64,000 nt of DNA from Ichthyophonus hoferi (GCA_002751075.1 NAOQ01000007.1:278158-342157); one strand, 5' to 3'; positions 37,755 to 51,985 are shown, numbered from the stretch's first letter. Numbers and translations are program-made. The notes: generated from the letters alone by a model not told the origin.

Positions 37755-38868
37755 TGAAAAATGTGATATATATCTGACTAGGTGGTTGTATTGGTAATGA
37801 CTTTATAGTTGTCCTCCTACATATAGCTATGCCTGAAAGTAGTCATGTACACCATGGTTCATCGTGTTTGTAACAAAAGATAATTAAAGACTTTTTGGGA
37901 GAATTAAGTTTTTAAATGAAAAGAAACTGTGCGTTGTGCTTTCGTAGCTGTTGTAGTGTAATAAAGTTTGCTAGTAAGAACTCGTATATTTTAATGCAAT
38001 TGCTAACCCTTCGGTTAATGTATCTGGACATAGACTCTGGTCTCCCCTGTATATGAACGTTTGATCTAGTAAATAGCATCTGTAATGGTTTGTGTTATTA
38101 GTGTTTTCCCCTGGTCTTATTAAGTATTGACACTAAATGGAGGGGGTAGTTTAGAACCAGTGCAAAAGAGAAACTGGAGAAAGTCAAGATAAAAAAATAT
38201 AAAAAAACATTGAAAATATGCATCATAAATATGTAGTATGTGTAAAGAGATAAGGGAAAGGATGGCGGAAATAGAAGCTAATCTATAATATGTACCAACG
38301 CTACCACCCAATTAACTTTAATATTTGCTAGGTTTATCTTAAGAGAATTATGCCCCCATAACATTACAATTAATCAGATGAAATTGATGTTCGGGTTTCA
38401 TTCTTTAAAAATCCTTTTATTTAGTCACTGTTCAGTAAATGCTAAAAAGAAATACGTAATACTGATGCAGTTAGTATATGTAATTAGGATCGGTAATATA
38501 ATGGTGGATATAACACTCAATATTATCATAAAATAATAAACGAATGTGATTTTTTATAATTAAATAGCAAATGACGAATAGGAACACTTATATTGAATAA
38601 CCGTTCAATAGGGTGTTTAAAAAACTATAATAAATAATTAATAGTTTTAGGCCGATAATATCTCCATACCTACAAAATTATTTCACTAACTTTTTACCGA
38701 GTTCTGTTGAATATACAGAGGCCGCCATAGTTATCGTCTACCTTTACCTTATTGTTTGATTCTATAGGCTCTTTTCCCTTGTTATGTCCACTTTCCAACC
38801 TATCTAGGATCCTTTAAACACGCCAAGAATTACTACTCAATAACGGCTGGAGGTGCAAGGAAATAAAA
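37755..38868. other. Spacer between CHMP7 and DDRGK1
   Basis: Both genes point the same way, so this holds the CHMP7 3' UTR and the DDRGK1 promoter. It is AT-rich, and I see no coding sequence or clear motif apart from the poly(A) signal. Confidence 0.6.
37960..37965 (+). promoter_or_regulatory. Candidate poly(A) signal of CHMP7
   Basis: AATAAA about 205 bases after the CHMP7 stop, well before the DDRGK1 start. Confidence 0.5.
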
Positions 38869-41800
38869 ATGGAGGCACAGTGGTTGTATTTATTGGCAGC
38901 TTTTATAGTGTCCTTGACAATTTTGTATATGCAGTTGACACAGGCCAAGGAGCATCCTGAGGTGCAACCAGGTATTGGTTTATACTTGAATGTTTGCAGA
39001 GACTGCATTGAAAATGAGCATTGTTATGGTGTTGTGAAAGAATCCTAGGAAGGGGAAGGGAACGGTTTAAAAAAGGCTGCAAAAGAAAAAAGTACAGAAC
39101 TGATGGTGTGAGAATAAGTAAACAATTTACAGACTTGTAGTTGTGCATGCACACGCACGAAAAGGAGACAGGGCGAAAGAAAAAAAGTTATAAAAATAAA
39201 AAATGAAAATAAAGAAAAAGAGTCAGAGAGAAAGGAAGATAGAGAAACAACATATGGCCAAAGGGGAAGATAATCATGCAGCATGTAGAATAGGATGTTA
39301 TTGATGGTTTGATAGATAGGAACAGCTGATGTAACGTGATTATTTTTTATTTTTTGTACATATATTAGGGAATATGTAAGGTATACACGCCTGCCTTTTA
39401 TTAAAATTATGTGGCCCAATCCAGAGCAGGAAGAAGAGGTAGCCCCTGAAGTGAGAGGGAGGAGAACAGCGCGAAATAGAATGATAGCAGGTGAGGGCGA
39501 AAGGCCTACCATAATCCCCTTGTGATTGGCTAATTATGATTATCTTACTGTTTTCTCTTTTTTTTCTCTAATGTTTCTATCTTTTTAGAAAGTTTACCAC
39601 TTGAATCATATATGGTCTGGTTGATATGTTATATGCATACATTGTATTGAGGTCACTGTGGTAAGAAAGAGGGGTTTATCTGAGTCATAGAGTTTAAGGT
39701 AGACAAGTATTTCCCATAATATTGGCGAGAATAACGTAATGGTAGACAATGGATCGTGTTATTGATATGTTCACACATACCTCCTTAACTTAGTATTATA
39801 AATCACAGTTAGTTGGAGGAGTGTCTCATTAAGTATTAGAAATACTTAATATGATATTGCTTTGTGGCAACACGAACATTACACGTATACAAGAGCACAT
39901 TAACGACCCTGTGCCTAAAGATTTATATGGGTGTGTGTGTGAAGATATGTGTGTATATCTCCCTACACTTGTACATATCGAACCGACTTGCCCTATGACC
40001 TCCTGTTGATTGTGGATCACACACATTTTTGCACACCCCACACACTTACACCAATGAAAATTTGTTTTAGCACCTCAACCCGAAGAGCCTGTGGAGCAGG
40101 AAGAGGAGGAGGAAAGGGCACTAAGAGTCCCAGGGAAGATAGGAAAGAAGAAGGCACTAAAGATGGAGGCGAAAGAGATGAAGAGGAGATATAGGGAGGT
40201 ATAGCCCATAATGTATGTTGTCATGTTTTCTGTTACCTTTCATTTGAATCCAGTTTTAGACTCTAATGCTCACTTTTTTGTCTTACAATGTTATTCATTG
40301 ATCCCATTGGCTGACCACCCTCACCCCTTTTAGCTCCTTCACTCCTGTTAAGTGTTTTTAATACAATTGGACTTGTGTCTGGAAACTAATGCGTACTCTT
40401 TCTCCTTTTTTCTCTAACAGCTAATGTTTGCCTACTATCATTCTAGTCGCATGTGTGTTCACAGAGAATACAAGCGTAATATAATAATGTCACACGATGA
40501 TTGAAATTAAATATCATGTACGGCCAATTAACATGTGTATTAGACACTATAGGAAACCCTTCGCCTATAGAATTATGCCTATGAATCTACATTCTATAAA
40601 TCTGAACCTACATATTTATTGCATATGTCGTAAATGGAGATGATTGTTGCGTTAAAATCTAGTCATTTTAATGATAGCGATAGATAGATAGTAAACGTGT
40701 GGATTTATACTACTGCTATTAAACCTAATTAGGTAGGTATGACTGAAGGCATATATATCAATATACTCTATGTCGCAAGATATGGCGTGGATGCATGTAC
40801 TTCTATTAACGCTTCTTTCTTATAGACACAAGAAGCGGAAAGAGCATCCGAGAAAGAAAGGCAACAGTTGATTGAGGCGGATAGGATTAAGAACGAGGAA
40901 ATAGAGAAGAAAAAGCAGGCCAAATTGGTATGTATTTATGGAAATCCCGTGACAATTACCTAATAGCAAACCCTGTCTGTTGTTGCTTCCAGTACTATTC
41001 CTTATTATGGATTGGACTGTTATATAATGATTCATTGTGTAGTTATTGACACCAACAAGAAGAATAGTATACCTTGTGTTTACACTATTTCAATATGTTG
41101 TTTGTATTGGTTAAACGCTTTTAATTCCCCACTTTTCTTATCTGTATATCTATCCGATGGATGCTATCAATATAAAAAAGTGCTTCCCTGCAATGCAATT
41201 GCTTTTTGATAGTGTGTAATAAGGTTTCTTTCTTCTGCTATATGTTTATATTTGACCTTCACCCCCTCTTATGCTTTGCCTTGTTTGTTCTTATTCCCGG
41301 TTCTTATCAAGGTAATTATTAACATATCCATTGCTTTACTGGTTTTAACCTTTGACTTTACAGCTACAGATAGAACTCAAACGGCAACAGGAACAGGCCG
41401 CCAAAGAACAAAAGGAATATGAGGAAATGAAGCAGTTTTTTGTAGTTGAAGGAGCAGGAGAGGCGCCTGCAGCCCCTGAATTACATGACTTGTTAACTGA
41501 ATTTGTGGAATATATACAGGTGAACTAGTGTGTATTTTGATAAAATAAATAGGAATGGAAAGAGGAGAGAGAGCGGGGAAAACTCAGTGAACGTGGATAT
41601 ATGTGAACACGAATGTGTATTTAGGGAGAAGATTTAGTATACTTTAAAAAAAGAAAGGTCATTATTATAATAGAAGAAGAGCAAAACAGTATTATGATGT
41701 GGTTATGAGGCAGTAAACTGGTGTGCACTACTTCGTTTCAGCTGTAATCATATATATGAACATATTTGCGTTTATATATGTATATATATTTATAGTGGTA

Positions 41801-42965
41801 CAAGTATACTTGTATATATATATATATGCAAATAAATATATATGCTTGTTCAATTATGAACTTAGAAACTAATCACTCAACAATTAGGCAAATAAAATCG
41901 TATGGGTGGAGGACCTGGCTGCTAAATTTCATATGCAAACTAAAGTAAGTGAGCTTGCTTGGTGGTCCTTTGCTACTAATTTACTTTTTACATTAAGTCA
42001 TTTTAAATATCTGTTTCCCCCTCTCCGTGTATTTCACTATTACTGCCTATAATATTTATAAACACTAAAACCTTAGGCGATTTGATTACTATTTACATTT
42101 TGCGAGCACATACATTATCTTCTCTCGGCTAATGCATTATTAGTAATTTCTTAGGCAATATGTTATACTTTTCCACCACACCCCAACCAGATACGATATT
42201 TGTTTAATTTATTTCTCTCCTATCCTTCAATACCTACCTATGGCTAACCTATCCCCATGATATTTCTTCTCTGTATACTCAGTTCACACTCTTCTTTTAA
42301 TGCCAATGCTTAGTTCACACACTCTCCTTTTAATACCTATGCTCTGTTCTCTTATATTTTCTTTCCTTGTACCACCTATACGCCTTATGCGGTACCTTCT
42401 TTCTTTTAATTTTCCAATTGTCCACCATTGACCTGTTTGGTTTTTCTGATCTAATAGGATGTGGTTAGCCGATTGGGTGAGTTAGAAGATTGTGGCCGTC
42501 TAGTGGGTTTACTGGATGACCGAGGAAAATACATCTGTCTCACACAGGTAGTTTCTACGCTCTTGTAACTGTTATGCTTATATTTATGTTTATTGGTTAT
42601 TGTATAGGCAGCTATATATGTCAATATATATGTGCCTGTATGTTTGCTAAGTACGTATCTGATGTTTGAATGCGTAGGCATTTAGTGAAGTAGGGGAATA
42701 TAGTGCAAACGCCATCTGTTTACTAATACTCATGTAGTTATATCTGTAAGATCAGAATATCTGAATCTAATGAAGTCAGAGAGATCTTTCTAGTAAAGGG
42801 TATCTATTAACCTGGTACTGCTGGATGGGCATGTAGGAGGAACTAAAAAATGTCGCTAAGTTTATTAAACAAAGAGGGCGAGTAAGTATCGCCGAGATAC
42901 TTGATGCTTGTAACAAGATGATCAAACTAGACCTACAGCCTCTTACTCTGGACCAGGCAGTATAG
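38869..42965 (+). CDS. DDRGK1: DDRGK1 (UFBP1), UFM1 ligase adaptor, 8 exons
   Basis: DDRGK1 anchors the UFM1 E3 ligase UFL1 to the ER membrane and is needed for ribosome ufmylation and ER-phagy. Exons: 38869-38971, 39425-39490, 40071-40198, 40826-40927, 41364-41519, 41888-41944, 42458-42547, 42837-42965, giving 276 residues (human 314; the acidic linker is shorter here). Residues about 5-22 are one membrane-spanning helix (WLYLLAAFIVSLTILYM). Then come an acidic linker, the conserved GKIGKKKALKMEAKEMKRR, a long charged coiled coil, FFVVEGAGEAP, and a winged-helix/PCI-like end with LLTEFVEYIQ, the name motif DDRGKYI and FIKQRGRVSIAEI. All introns are GT-AG and in phase. Confidence 0.96.
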
Positions 42966-43019
42966 CACCGAATCATACTGGACAGCTTACTGCTTTGGGG
43001 AAACCCCCTTTTATATTTA

Positions 43020-43385
43020 TCATGCTAAAAACGAATATATTCCTTCCCATATACTATATCCTGGACAAACCAAAAGTCTTTAAATATGTCGACCAGTTAT
43101 ATGCGCATATTGATACATATATATTGGCAAACTATCCCTAATATTAATCACACCTCAAGCGATTGGGTACATTTAACTCAGCTATTCGTGCTGTGGAGCA
43201 ATTAGTCGATAACTATGAACGTGATCCGGCTTTATTTTGGCATAATCTTTGACCTATTGTATACTCCATAGAGAGGGTTATTTTGAGTATGCATAAACTC
43301 GACTCCTTAGCACGTTTCGCCTAAAGTTCAAAAATACCGTTCATGTTCAACAACAAGTGATGTTGTATGCATTCTATGAATAATT
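43020..43385 (+). pseudogene. Decayed coding-like block, family not recognised
   Basis: Starting about 55 bases after DDRGK1 is a stretch whose + strand translation is strikingly protein-like, for example KVFKYVDQLYAHIDTYIL, LGTFNSAIRAVEQLVDNYE and KFKNTVHVQQQVMLYAFYE. No single frame spans it, and it has no start or splice context, so it looks like a relic with a few breaks. I cannot name the family. It could be an old duplicate of a host gene or the remains of a mobile element. Confidence 0.4.
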
Positions 43386-44204
43386 CGTGTGCTGTACTAC
43401 AGCTCTCTGCAACTTTCACCCTGGTGATAAAGTAGTATGCTGTTAATTATTAATAATTTTGCAATTAAATGCATTTAGGAGGGCTGCACTTACATTAGGA
43501 TAATGCTCTCTTATCTAAAAGGGTAACAGAGACATGTTATTTCATAGCGTAAATAACTATTACTCAAGTTAACTAGCTAATAAAAGAGTGACAGACAGAT
43601 TGATTACATATGATTATGTTTATTACTTACTGTTGTTTATGTATGACTCTGAAGGAAATAATATATCTTTGGCTGAAAAAGAAAATAACTTAAAAACATG
43701 TTATTATTTTTTTATAATGATCGGCATTTAAGGTTCAAGAATGTCAAAAAAGAAAGATACTCATAGCTGGAACATGTTGATATATGTGATGCCTGATAGA
43801 TCTATTAATTATTATTACATACGTAGTCTGGGAAAGTAGTTAGTGTAATCTCTTGGTCTTCAATAGCATTCCAAAATAATTTATCAAAACAGAACCAGCC
43901 AATGGTGGAGATACTGAAACTATATAATAAGCCATTTTACCTCTTATGTTTTGGGTCCAGATAGCACATTGCTTAGGCGTCCTGCCTAAGACAAGTCCTG
44001 CTAACTTGTACAATAATAAAAATATGTCTTAGCATATCTTTACTCCGTGTACGCCGCAAAGTGACACGTTAAAATGCTTCTTAATTCGGTATCCTCTCAC
44101 CTTCTAAACGAATATAGGTCATAGGAACGCTCCCGCCTCTACTTATTATTTCCAGCATCACCTATATAGAGACGTTTACAGTGATTTGTCTGAAGTGTCT
44201 GAAG
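43386..44204. other. Flank between the relic block and the retrotransposon
   Basis: AT-rich sequence. I found no coding stretch or repeat I could support. The retrotransposon's upstream terminal repeat becomes recognisable only at about 44205. Confidence 0.5.
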
Positions 44205-44575
44205 TTTATTTTATGTATTTTATTTTAATGTGTGTTAAGCAATAATAGGTATTAGGAACCCAATCCAGTTTTAAGTTAAGTGTTAGAGTATCGTAACCAG
44301 TGCTCTGCATGCATCAATTCGTCCCGATCCTGATGCATAAGTATACCTCAAGTGAAAACATTTAGTAAGAGGTGCTAAGATTACAACCATCTGCTCAAAG
44401 TTTAATAATTAACTTAGCTGTTAAGACTGTAATAAGTAACTGCTGGCCAGTCACTTCAACCACAATCATATAACCAAATCTCTAGTCTGTATCAAGAACC
44501 AGGAATTCTAAACACAAATAAATGCTACTTAAAAAGATAATAAAAATATATATACATTTTATTTTTAAGGTATTA
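44205..44575 (+). repeat. Upstream terminal repeat of the copia fossil (partial)
   Basis: Matches the downstream copy at 51420-51785, for example the shared block around 'accaaatctctagtctgtat'. The left part of the repeat, present downstream from 51161, is not recognisable here. Confidence 0.75.
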
Positions 44576-47500
44576 TTGGAACCTGAATGTCAAGTTCTTC
44601 TGAAAATAACACTTTACCGAAACATGGACTTACTTATCCCCGTCATCCATGCCTAATCCATGGGAATTAATAATAAAGCAAAAGTTACGCTTTCTTCCGA
44701 CTCAAGAATCTTCTACTTCTAACATCAATTTGCCCTATGAAACTCCAGTCCTGCCAGATATCGATCTTATTTCTAACTCTAATGATGCTTTCGGATTGTC
44801 AAACTCAAAGGATCTAACCCCTTTGGATACATTTTACAACAGGGTTAATAAGGCTCGACATCCTAGTGGCACTTCCATTGCCAATTTTTCAGCAAATCAA
44901 GAAAATACTGTTCCAGAGGAACCTATCAGAAAAAAGTTGACTGCTCCTCTAGTTGCACCAAATTATCAACAGGCATCTACATTTTAAAGGGTGTTTAATC
45001 TTTCACCTGATTCAACTGCTCCAATAGATCTATTTCTTTTCTCTTATGAGTTTAATCATTCTGTCTCAACCAAGCCAACTCCTTCTTTTACAAAGAATGA
45101 CTCAATGCAGGGGAAGTGCTCCACAGTCAATGTGGCACGGGGCTCAATAATCAAGGGCTTGCTGAGATCTGGTCATATCAGTCTATGGATATTAAGCTGG
45201 ATTACGTATTCAAGTAAGGATGAGACGGACAGCTATCCTATTCTGACTGAGCAGAGAATCACATCCTGCATACAAGTTTTATATTATATTCACACATTTC
45301 GAGTCCCTCCAACTCTGTTGTTATATCAAGCTAGTAATTAAATTTGTTTATTTAATTCATTGATTACTGTATAACTAATCTTGCACTGCGCGTTATTCGT
45401 TTGGTTAATTTTATCCGGCTTTAATTTCTTAGAGTTAAAGTTCATTGGATAATTAGCGGTGCAATACGTAAGAATAAGATATTTTATCCGATAAAAGAAT
45501 ACTAATAGATAGATATATTTGATCGTTATCCGATAAAATTTATCTCGGTATAATTAGATTAGCATATCGATTAGTCCGAGGCTTAGTCATATTTTACCAG
45601 TAAATCCGAATGTGAGGAACTACATCTAAAGTGTAATATTCTTGCACGAGTATTTAGGTATAAACCCAATTGCTTAAGTAAGTTGCTGTTAGGATCATAT
45701 TAAGTTTACTGACAGGTCCATAGATTGGCAGAAACTATATAACGCCAACTCAGTCCATTATCAAGGACCGAAAAATTCTCAAAACCCGTTTTAATCTGAT
45801 TTTGAGAATTGTTTATTGTTTCACTTTTTATTATGGCAGTTAAGGAATGTTTAGACAGAAAGAGTTCTAAACGCGCTCTTACTCTGACACCTAAGACCAT
45901 CTTTTGGCCCACCAGAATAGAAAAGAGAGCTAAAGTTATTACTTCTACAGAGATCAGTGAATTGAGTGCGGGACTTCAACCTACAAGGCCGTTCCGAGTA
46001 GGAAATTAATTATATTCCGCTACCCTTCTTCCTTCGAAAGTTCAGCGTCTACCAGCGAGCAAGAAGAATTATTCTCCACTGATATCAAATCAGTATCTGA
46101 AACGTTTTTGAATAGTAAGTCTTCATCGGAAGACAAGAATTACAACAAAATTAAGCTCAGTTAGCCATTCCTGAGAATATCTAATAAGTAGAAAGAACTT
46201 AAAGGTATTGCCTCAATCATTTAATTGCATACGAACAGTGCATCATTTTGAGATAGAATTTTTTTCATTTTTCCTGTCAAACCTGGATGACATTGAAGAC
46301 ATAATTTGACAACAAGGAAACAGCAATATGTTTTCAACACTTCATGGAGTACTATAATGCAAAGTCAAAGTCCAGTGAATCTGGCGTATTATTTTGGTAA
46401 GGCTCAGGAATCACCAAGAGTGGTAATAGGGACAGAGCTAAAACAAAAGAAAAAAAGCATCCTGGTCAGAACAATTTTGGAAATGAGTGAAAAGTGACAT
46501 TTGGCCAAAAATGTGAAGCAATATGTTTCTTCATCCCAAGGCAAAGGTAAACTTAAAAAATTCACAGAATACTTGATGTATTGTGAGAACCTACTTAGAC
46601 ATTTTCAATTTTACAATTTCAATTTGAAGCCCTATAATCAGCGTCCTGTTCATGTAGGATACCTCAACAACAACAACACCTGTGAGATCTGCTCTAGACC
46701 ACCCAAGGTTTTTGAATGTCTGACAATGAAGCACTTCAGCAAAGCTTTGGTCACTGAAAGAAAGAAGCAGAACCAGACTGCGATGTCAGATTAATAATCT
46801 TTTATGAAAAACGCATGGGGAAACATAAAACAAATTCAGCAAACGGTAACTTGCTAGAGCATTCAATTGGGTTAACATTGCTTATCTAAATAAGCCCAAT
46901 GTTCATTTCCAATGTAGTACGAAGCATTTTTTATTGGACAATAGAGCATCAAGATATCTCCACCATTATAAGGAGGACCTCAACACCTATACCTTCAAAA
47001 TATCTTGTTTTAGATGGTATGATGGCTCTACCGGTCTTTCTCTTAAATTTGACAGTATTAACACATTAGTTGTTGCAGATGCCAACAAGAGTATCATAAA
47101 ACTGAGATATGTGTTATATGTTCTTCATCTGAAGATCAATCTATTCTTGATACCCTCACTGAGAGGAAAAGGGATAGCAACTGTCTTCCAAGATCTCTTA
47201 GCATTCCTCACTCAAAATGAATATTTAATAATACAAAGGCATGTAGTCAATGACTGTGTGTACAGACTTTATACTATAATCATCTGCCCTTATAGCAGGA
47301 AAGCTGTGGTTTGGAATTTAACAGTATCTACTCTCGCTGCCAGCCCCACGTCCAATGTAAACCTGAAGGGGTACCAACTGCAAGCAGTTCCCATTACCGA
47401 ACTTGATGACAATTGTAAACAAAAGCTCATCAACGAAAACGACAAAACCAATTTTCTATAAACTCTTCTACTCTAGCTTCATACATCTCAGTTTGGTATA

Positions 47501-48387
47501 CTGTCTATAACCCTTTCTTTATGTGGCATCTCTGTAGAAAAAATTCTGGCAAAAGAGTATGAGGCCTGCAACATATCCAAGGTCAAACATATTTACTATT
47601 CTATCTGCACTGATAGAACTATGAGAGTACTGCCAAGGATACACCTGGACCTGGCTAATCTGCTAAAGCAGCCTGTCCGCAGTTATAAATATATAGTAAC
47701 GTTTATTTATGGGTATTTGCACCATATAACCATCTTCCTTTAGAGGACGAAGTGTGGGGTTTTTAATACATTTAAAAAAAAACATTTTATGGCAAAATAT
47801 TTTAACCTCATGCTAGCTTTGGTTACTGACAATAAGTCTGAGTTTATAAACCCAGCATCCGTTAGCTTTCTGCCAAAAAAATGAAATCTTTTGGCAAACA
47901 CTCTTCCTGATCATTTTCAAAACAGCAGTATGAATGAACGTCTAAACTAGACGTTATTCACCAGGCTTAAACGTTCCTTAATAGAAATTCTTACAAGATC
48001 GCTAACCAAATCTGCGCAAGAAGGTTCAATCAAACCCTAGATAACAAGTAGATCCGGTCCTGTTATGGTATGCGGTATATAAACACTATTACATCAATGA
48101 GGAAATATGCTAATTCAGCATACAAATAGGAACATACTAGTGTTTAAGTATTGTAATAAGATCAGACAATTCTAGTGGTTCTCTGTGACCTACGTGAGTT
48201 GGATTAGCTACTACGAATATTTATGATTGGCTACATTGACATTAACTGGAAAGTTAGCACTGGCAATAACACAAAGTATAAAGGAAAACAAAAACTAAAA
48301 ATAAAAACCCCCCAGTCCCGCTCATATATACGCAATGAAAATAACAAATACGAAGTCTTTGTAAACGCACATAAAATTACTTTGCAC

Positions 48388-48640
48388 TTAATTAGATATT
48401 TTTAATAATCATATTGTTATTGTAATGTCTAATCCATCATTGGCACTCAAATACAATAATCCGTATTCATATTTTTTGCCTATTTGGAAGTTAGAGAACT
48501 GCTTATTGACACTAGATAGTCATAATAGTATTTATTTACATTGTGACATAGCTCCATTTAATGATCAATCTCATTGTGCAATTTTCACATTCGCACCCAA
48601 GTACATTAAAGCACCTATTCCTTCTAAATGAGAACAGAAA
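48388..48640 (+). repeat. Dispersed repeat, copy 1 (inside the copia integrase region)
   Basis: About 250 bases similar to 54025-54260; both contain a 'ttgtaatgtcta'/'ttataatgtcta' start and a shared 'agagaactg' core. It interrupts the integrase order, so it probably inserted into the element. Family not recognised. Confidence 0.55.
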
Positions 48641-51160
48641 TATAATTACTACAGCCAGCTACCTAGAGAGGTGGTAGATGGGCCTTCAATAGAACCTCTA
48701 GCACAAAAACTAGGCCTTAAAGACAGATCTTATTAAGCAGCTATTACTTACGCTGGTCAAACAACATTAGCCACTACCAGTTCTACAATTGAAAATCCCG
48801 ACAGCTGTGTTTAAGTCGATAGAGCTGACACAAATTCTGGTAGAAAGTGATCTATCAGGAGATATTTGGGAGGAGGTGGTAAAGACTGCAGCATTTTCCC
48901 TCAACCTACTGCCATCCCAAGGTCTGGGCAAAACTGAGCTTCCATGCCATCTATGGAATCAAACTGCTCTATTTACTGATTAATTGAGTGATTTTAAAAA
49001 CAAGTGCGTCTACAAGTGTACTACCACAGGAAAGATCTCTTTTCTTGCAAGTGGGGCAATATTTTTAAGATACCAGCTCAACCAGACGGCTTATTAACTT
49101 CTGGACAAGAAGAACAAGAAGATAATAGTGAGTAGGAATATTCACTTCTATGAGACAAGCTTTTTTTAATACAAAATGTCAGTTTCTCAAAACCATGTTT
49201 CCTCTCCTGCCTTTTGCTAAAGTCAGTAATAATAGTCTATAGAAATACAGTGAACCCTATAGAGCCATTGCCGAGCTGGCATTTACTCAGGAGAATTGGC
49301 TAATACATGACAACTAATAAGTCAGCATCTAAGGGGAAGTTTGCTGAATCTGTGACAGTAGCCAAACCAGCCCCCCAAAAGGACAAACTCTCTTACACGT
49401 CAGGAAGCAAGGTTTTTCAGAGCATTTGTTTGCTAAGGGGGAGTCTCAGGCTTCTACTACCTGCGAAAATCGCATGACATCCAAGTATGCACTATCTGAA
49501 ACATGCACAAGTTTCCAATATTTCAGGGACCCCTCTACTGATCCTGCACTCCATATTATATTATTACCCAATATATATGGCTTGGACGTTCCAATGTCTG
49601 TCTACTGAAATGAAGTCCCCTTTTTAATCAAAGTGGGAGAAGGCCATGCAGCAGAAAATGAAAGTCCTGTAGGACAGCACAACATGAAAATTGGTAGATT
49701 GGGTCACTTCCAAACCAGTACTAAAACCAGTGTGGATCTTCAATGCCCAGCATGATAACCAAGTTTCTAGTATCAAGTAAAAACTCTAACCTATAATGAT
49801 GGGTAACCATCAATGTTCCAACATGGGTTATTTTGACATTGAGTCCCCAGTGTGCTCTTTGACATTAATTTGTTTCCTCCCACCTATAGCTGCAGCTAAT
49901 GGTTTCAAAGTGACTCAAATTGATATAGTTGGAGTCTACCTAAACAATCACCTTGACAATGACATTTACATGTACCAACATAAGAGATAAATTAATCCTG
50001 AATTTAAAAAGAGGGTATATAAACCTCAGGAATCATTATGTGGCCTGAAGGAGTCGGCTTTGGTATAGCAACATACTCTACAGCAGTTCTAGCAGGAAAG
50101 CATCTGTTTCCCATTAATACTGACCCATGTGCATTTGTATCAATCACAAGGTGTGCCTTATTTATTGGACATATGTGCATATGTTGATGATATGTTAATT
50201 GTGGCTGATAAAAATACTGCTGTTGACAGACTCATCAACAACATAAACAAAGTTTGACACAACAGAAGTAGGATTCCCTTCAGAGTATCTTGAATATCGA
50301 ATATCAAAGAATGAAAATAGTTCCATTAATCCATTAATATATCTTAAGAGGGATATGTGAGAAAAATTATTCAAAAATATGATTTGAATAATGCCAAGAA
50401 TGCTATATCATTAATACTACTTGGTAAGGTAGCAGCTTTGGACTTAGTCAATCCCTGTAACCCCATGTGCAATGTAAGGAACTACCAAACGGCCATAAAG
50501 TGCCACCTATGCGGCTCCAAGATTACCTGCCTAGATATGGCTTGTGCAGTACAATTATAGGTTTGTTTTGCCCCCAATCCTTCCAATTCACATTTGAAGA
50601 TGATTCTCCATGTGATAGTGTCTCTAAACCTTTATGCAGACAAAGGTATTGCCTACCATCATAAACCCCTCAAGCTTACTCCCTATACAGATGCCAATGT
50701 TTTTGGGGACGTAGACTTACAAAAGTTTACAACTGGTTTTATGTTGTTTAATCCAGCTTGTCTGGTTTTTTGAATGACCATTAATAGACCATTGGGACCA
50801 TCTTTAGTACTGAAACTAAACACATAACTCTATGTACAGCGACTCATGAAAATGTCTGGATGATATACCTTCTGGATTGCCTAGTTATTGCCTGAAAGCC
50901 AGTTGCAATGTTTGAGGAAAATCAGTTAACCATAACGGTTACCAAAACGAATGGGGTCAGCAGGTATACAAAGCCTATCTAAATACAGTACTATTACACC
51001 AAAGCTGCCATTCAAGATGGCATGATAGTGATGAACTAAGTCTCAATAATGGAGCAGAAGGCTGAGATCTTAATCAAAGCATTTTCCCCAGCAAATTGTG
51101 TAAGTATGTGCCCAACTAGCATTAGACATGTCAGGTTACATTGCAATAAGAATATAGAGA

Positions 51161-51785
51161 TGTTGGGGGATTGTTGTCATGTGCACTGATATTGGCATAG
51201 GCTATGTGTTTTATATACATATTATGTGTGTGTACAGAATATGCGTAAGTTGGAAACGTCACACTACTCAGAGTATGGGTCTAATTAATTAGTAGTAATG
51301 ACTTTCGCATAAAGGCATAACTTAAGCAGTGTGACACTTATTATTAAAAAAATTTATCATGGTTATAATTTTATCACATATATGTTATATATAAACATTC
51401 ATAGGCATTTGTGTTGGGTTTATCTTAGGCATTTTATTTTAATGCATGCTAAATAATAATAGATATTAGGAAACCAATCCAGTTTTAAGTTAAGCATTAA
51501 AGTATAATAACTAGTGCTTCATATGTATCAGTTTAACCCCATACTGGTGCGTAAATATAACTCAAATGAAAACAGATAATAAGAGGTGCTAAGATTATGA
51601 TCATAAGCTTAATGTTCAATACTTAGCTTAGTTGATAGGACTGTATTAAGTAATTGCCGATTAATCACTTTGACCACAATTATATAACCAAATCTCTAGT
51701 CTGTATCAAGAACCAGAAATTTTAAACACAGATAAATGCTGCTTAAACACATAATAAAATTTTGCTTTTTATTATTAAAGTACAA
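51161..51785 (+). repeat. Downstream terminal repeat of the copia fossil
   Basis: Begins with TGTTGGGGGATTG just after a purine-rich tract, as copia terminal repeats do, and ends near 51785 where leader sequence follows. Its right half matches 44205-44575. The exact right end is uncertain by some bases. Confidence 0.7.
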
Positions 51786-51985
51786 TTAGAACCTGAATGT
51801 CAGGCTTTTCCAAATATAACGTTTTACCAAAGTGCAGACTATTACTTACTCCCATCACCCATGCCCAGTCTAGCAGAATCAATAATAAAGTGAAAGTTAC
51901 ATCTTCTTCTGACCCTGAAGAATCTCCCACTTTTGCTAGATACTTTGAACATCTTGCTATGCTATTTTTGACAACCAGATAAAAA
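51786..51985 (+). mobile_element. Start of a second copia copy, rest missing
   Basis: Beyond the downstream terminal repeat the sequence goes on to match the leader and the start of gag of the first element (about 44576-44720 onward) and then fades. It looks like a tandem copy, or a partner in an old recombination, of which only the left end survives. Confidence 0.65.

Larger units (their letters stand above)
44205..51785 (+). mobile_element. Broken Ty1/copia-type LTR retrotransposon
   Basis: The order of parts is that of copia elements: gag-like sequence (about 44650-46800), an aspartic-protease-like LDNRASRYL near 46930, integrase (about 47500-49100, with the YKYIVTFI-type core), reverse transcriptase (about 49600-50300, with a TQIDIVGVYLN-type block and a YVDDMLIVAD-type active-site motif) and RNase H (about 50560-51140, YTDANVFGDVD), then a TGTTGG terminal repeat. 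Integrase before reverse transcriptase sets it apart from gypsy. It is a fossil with many breaks. The terminal repeats differ at roughly one base in six in stretches I compared by eye, so it is old. About 0.7 kb near 48050-48780 does not fit the integrase and looks like a nested insertion. Confidence 0.85.
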
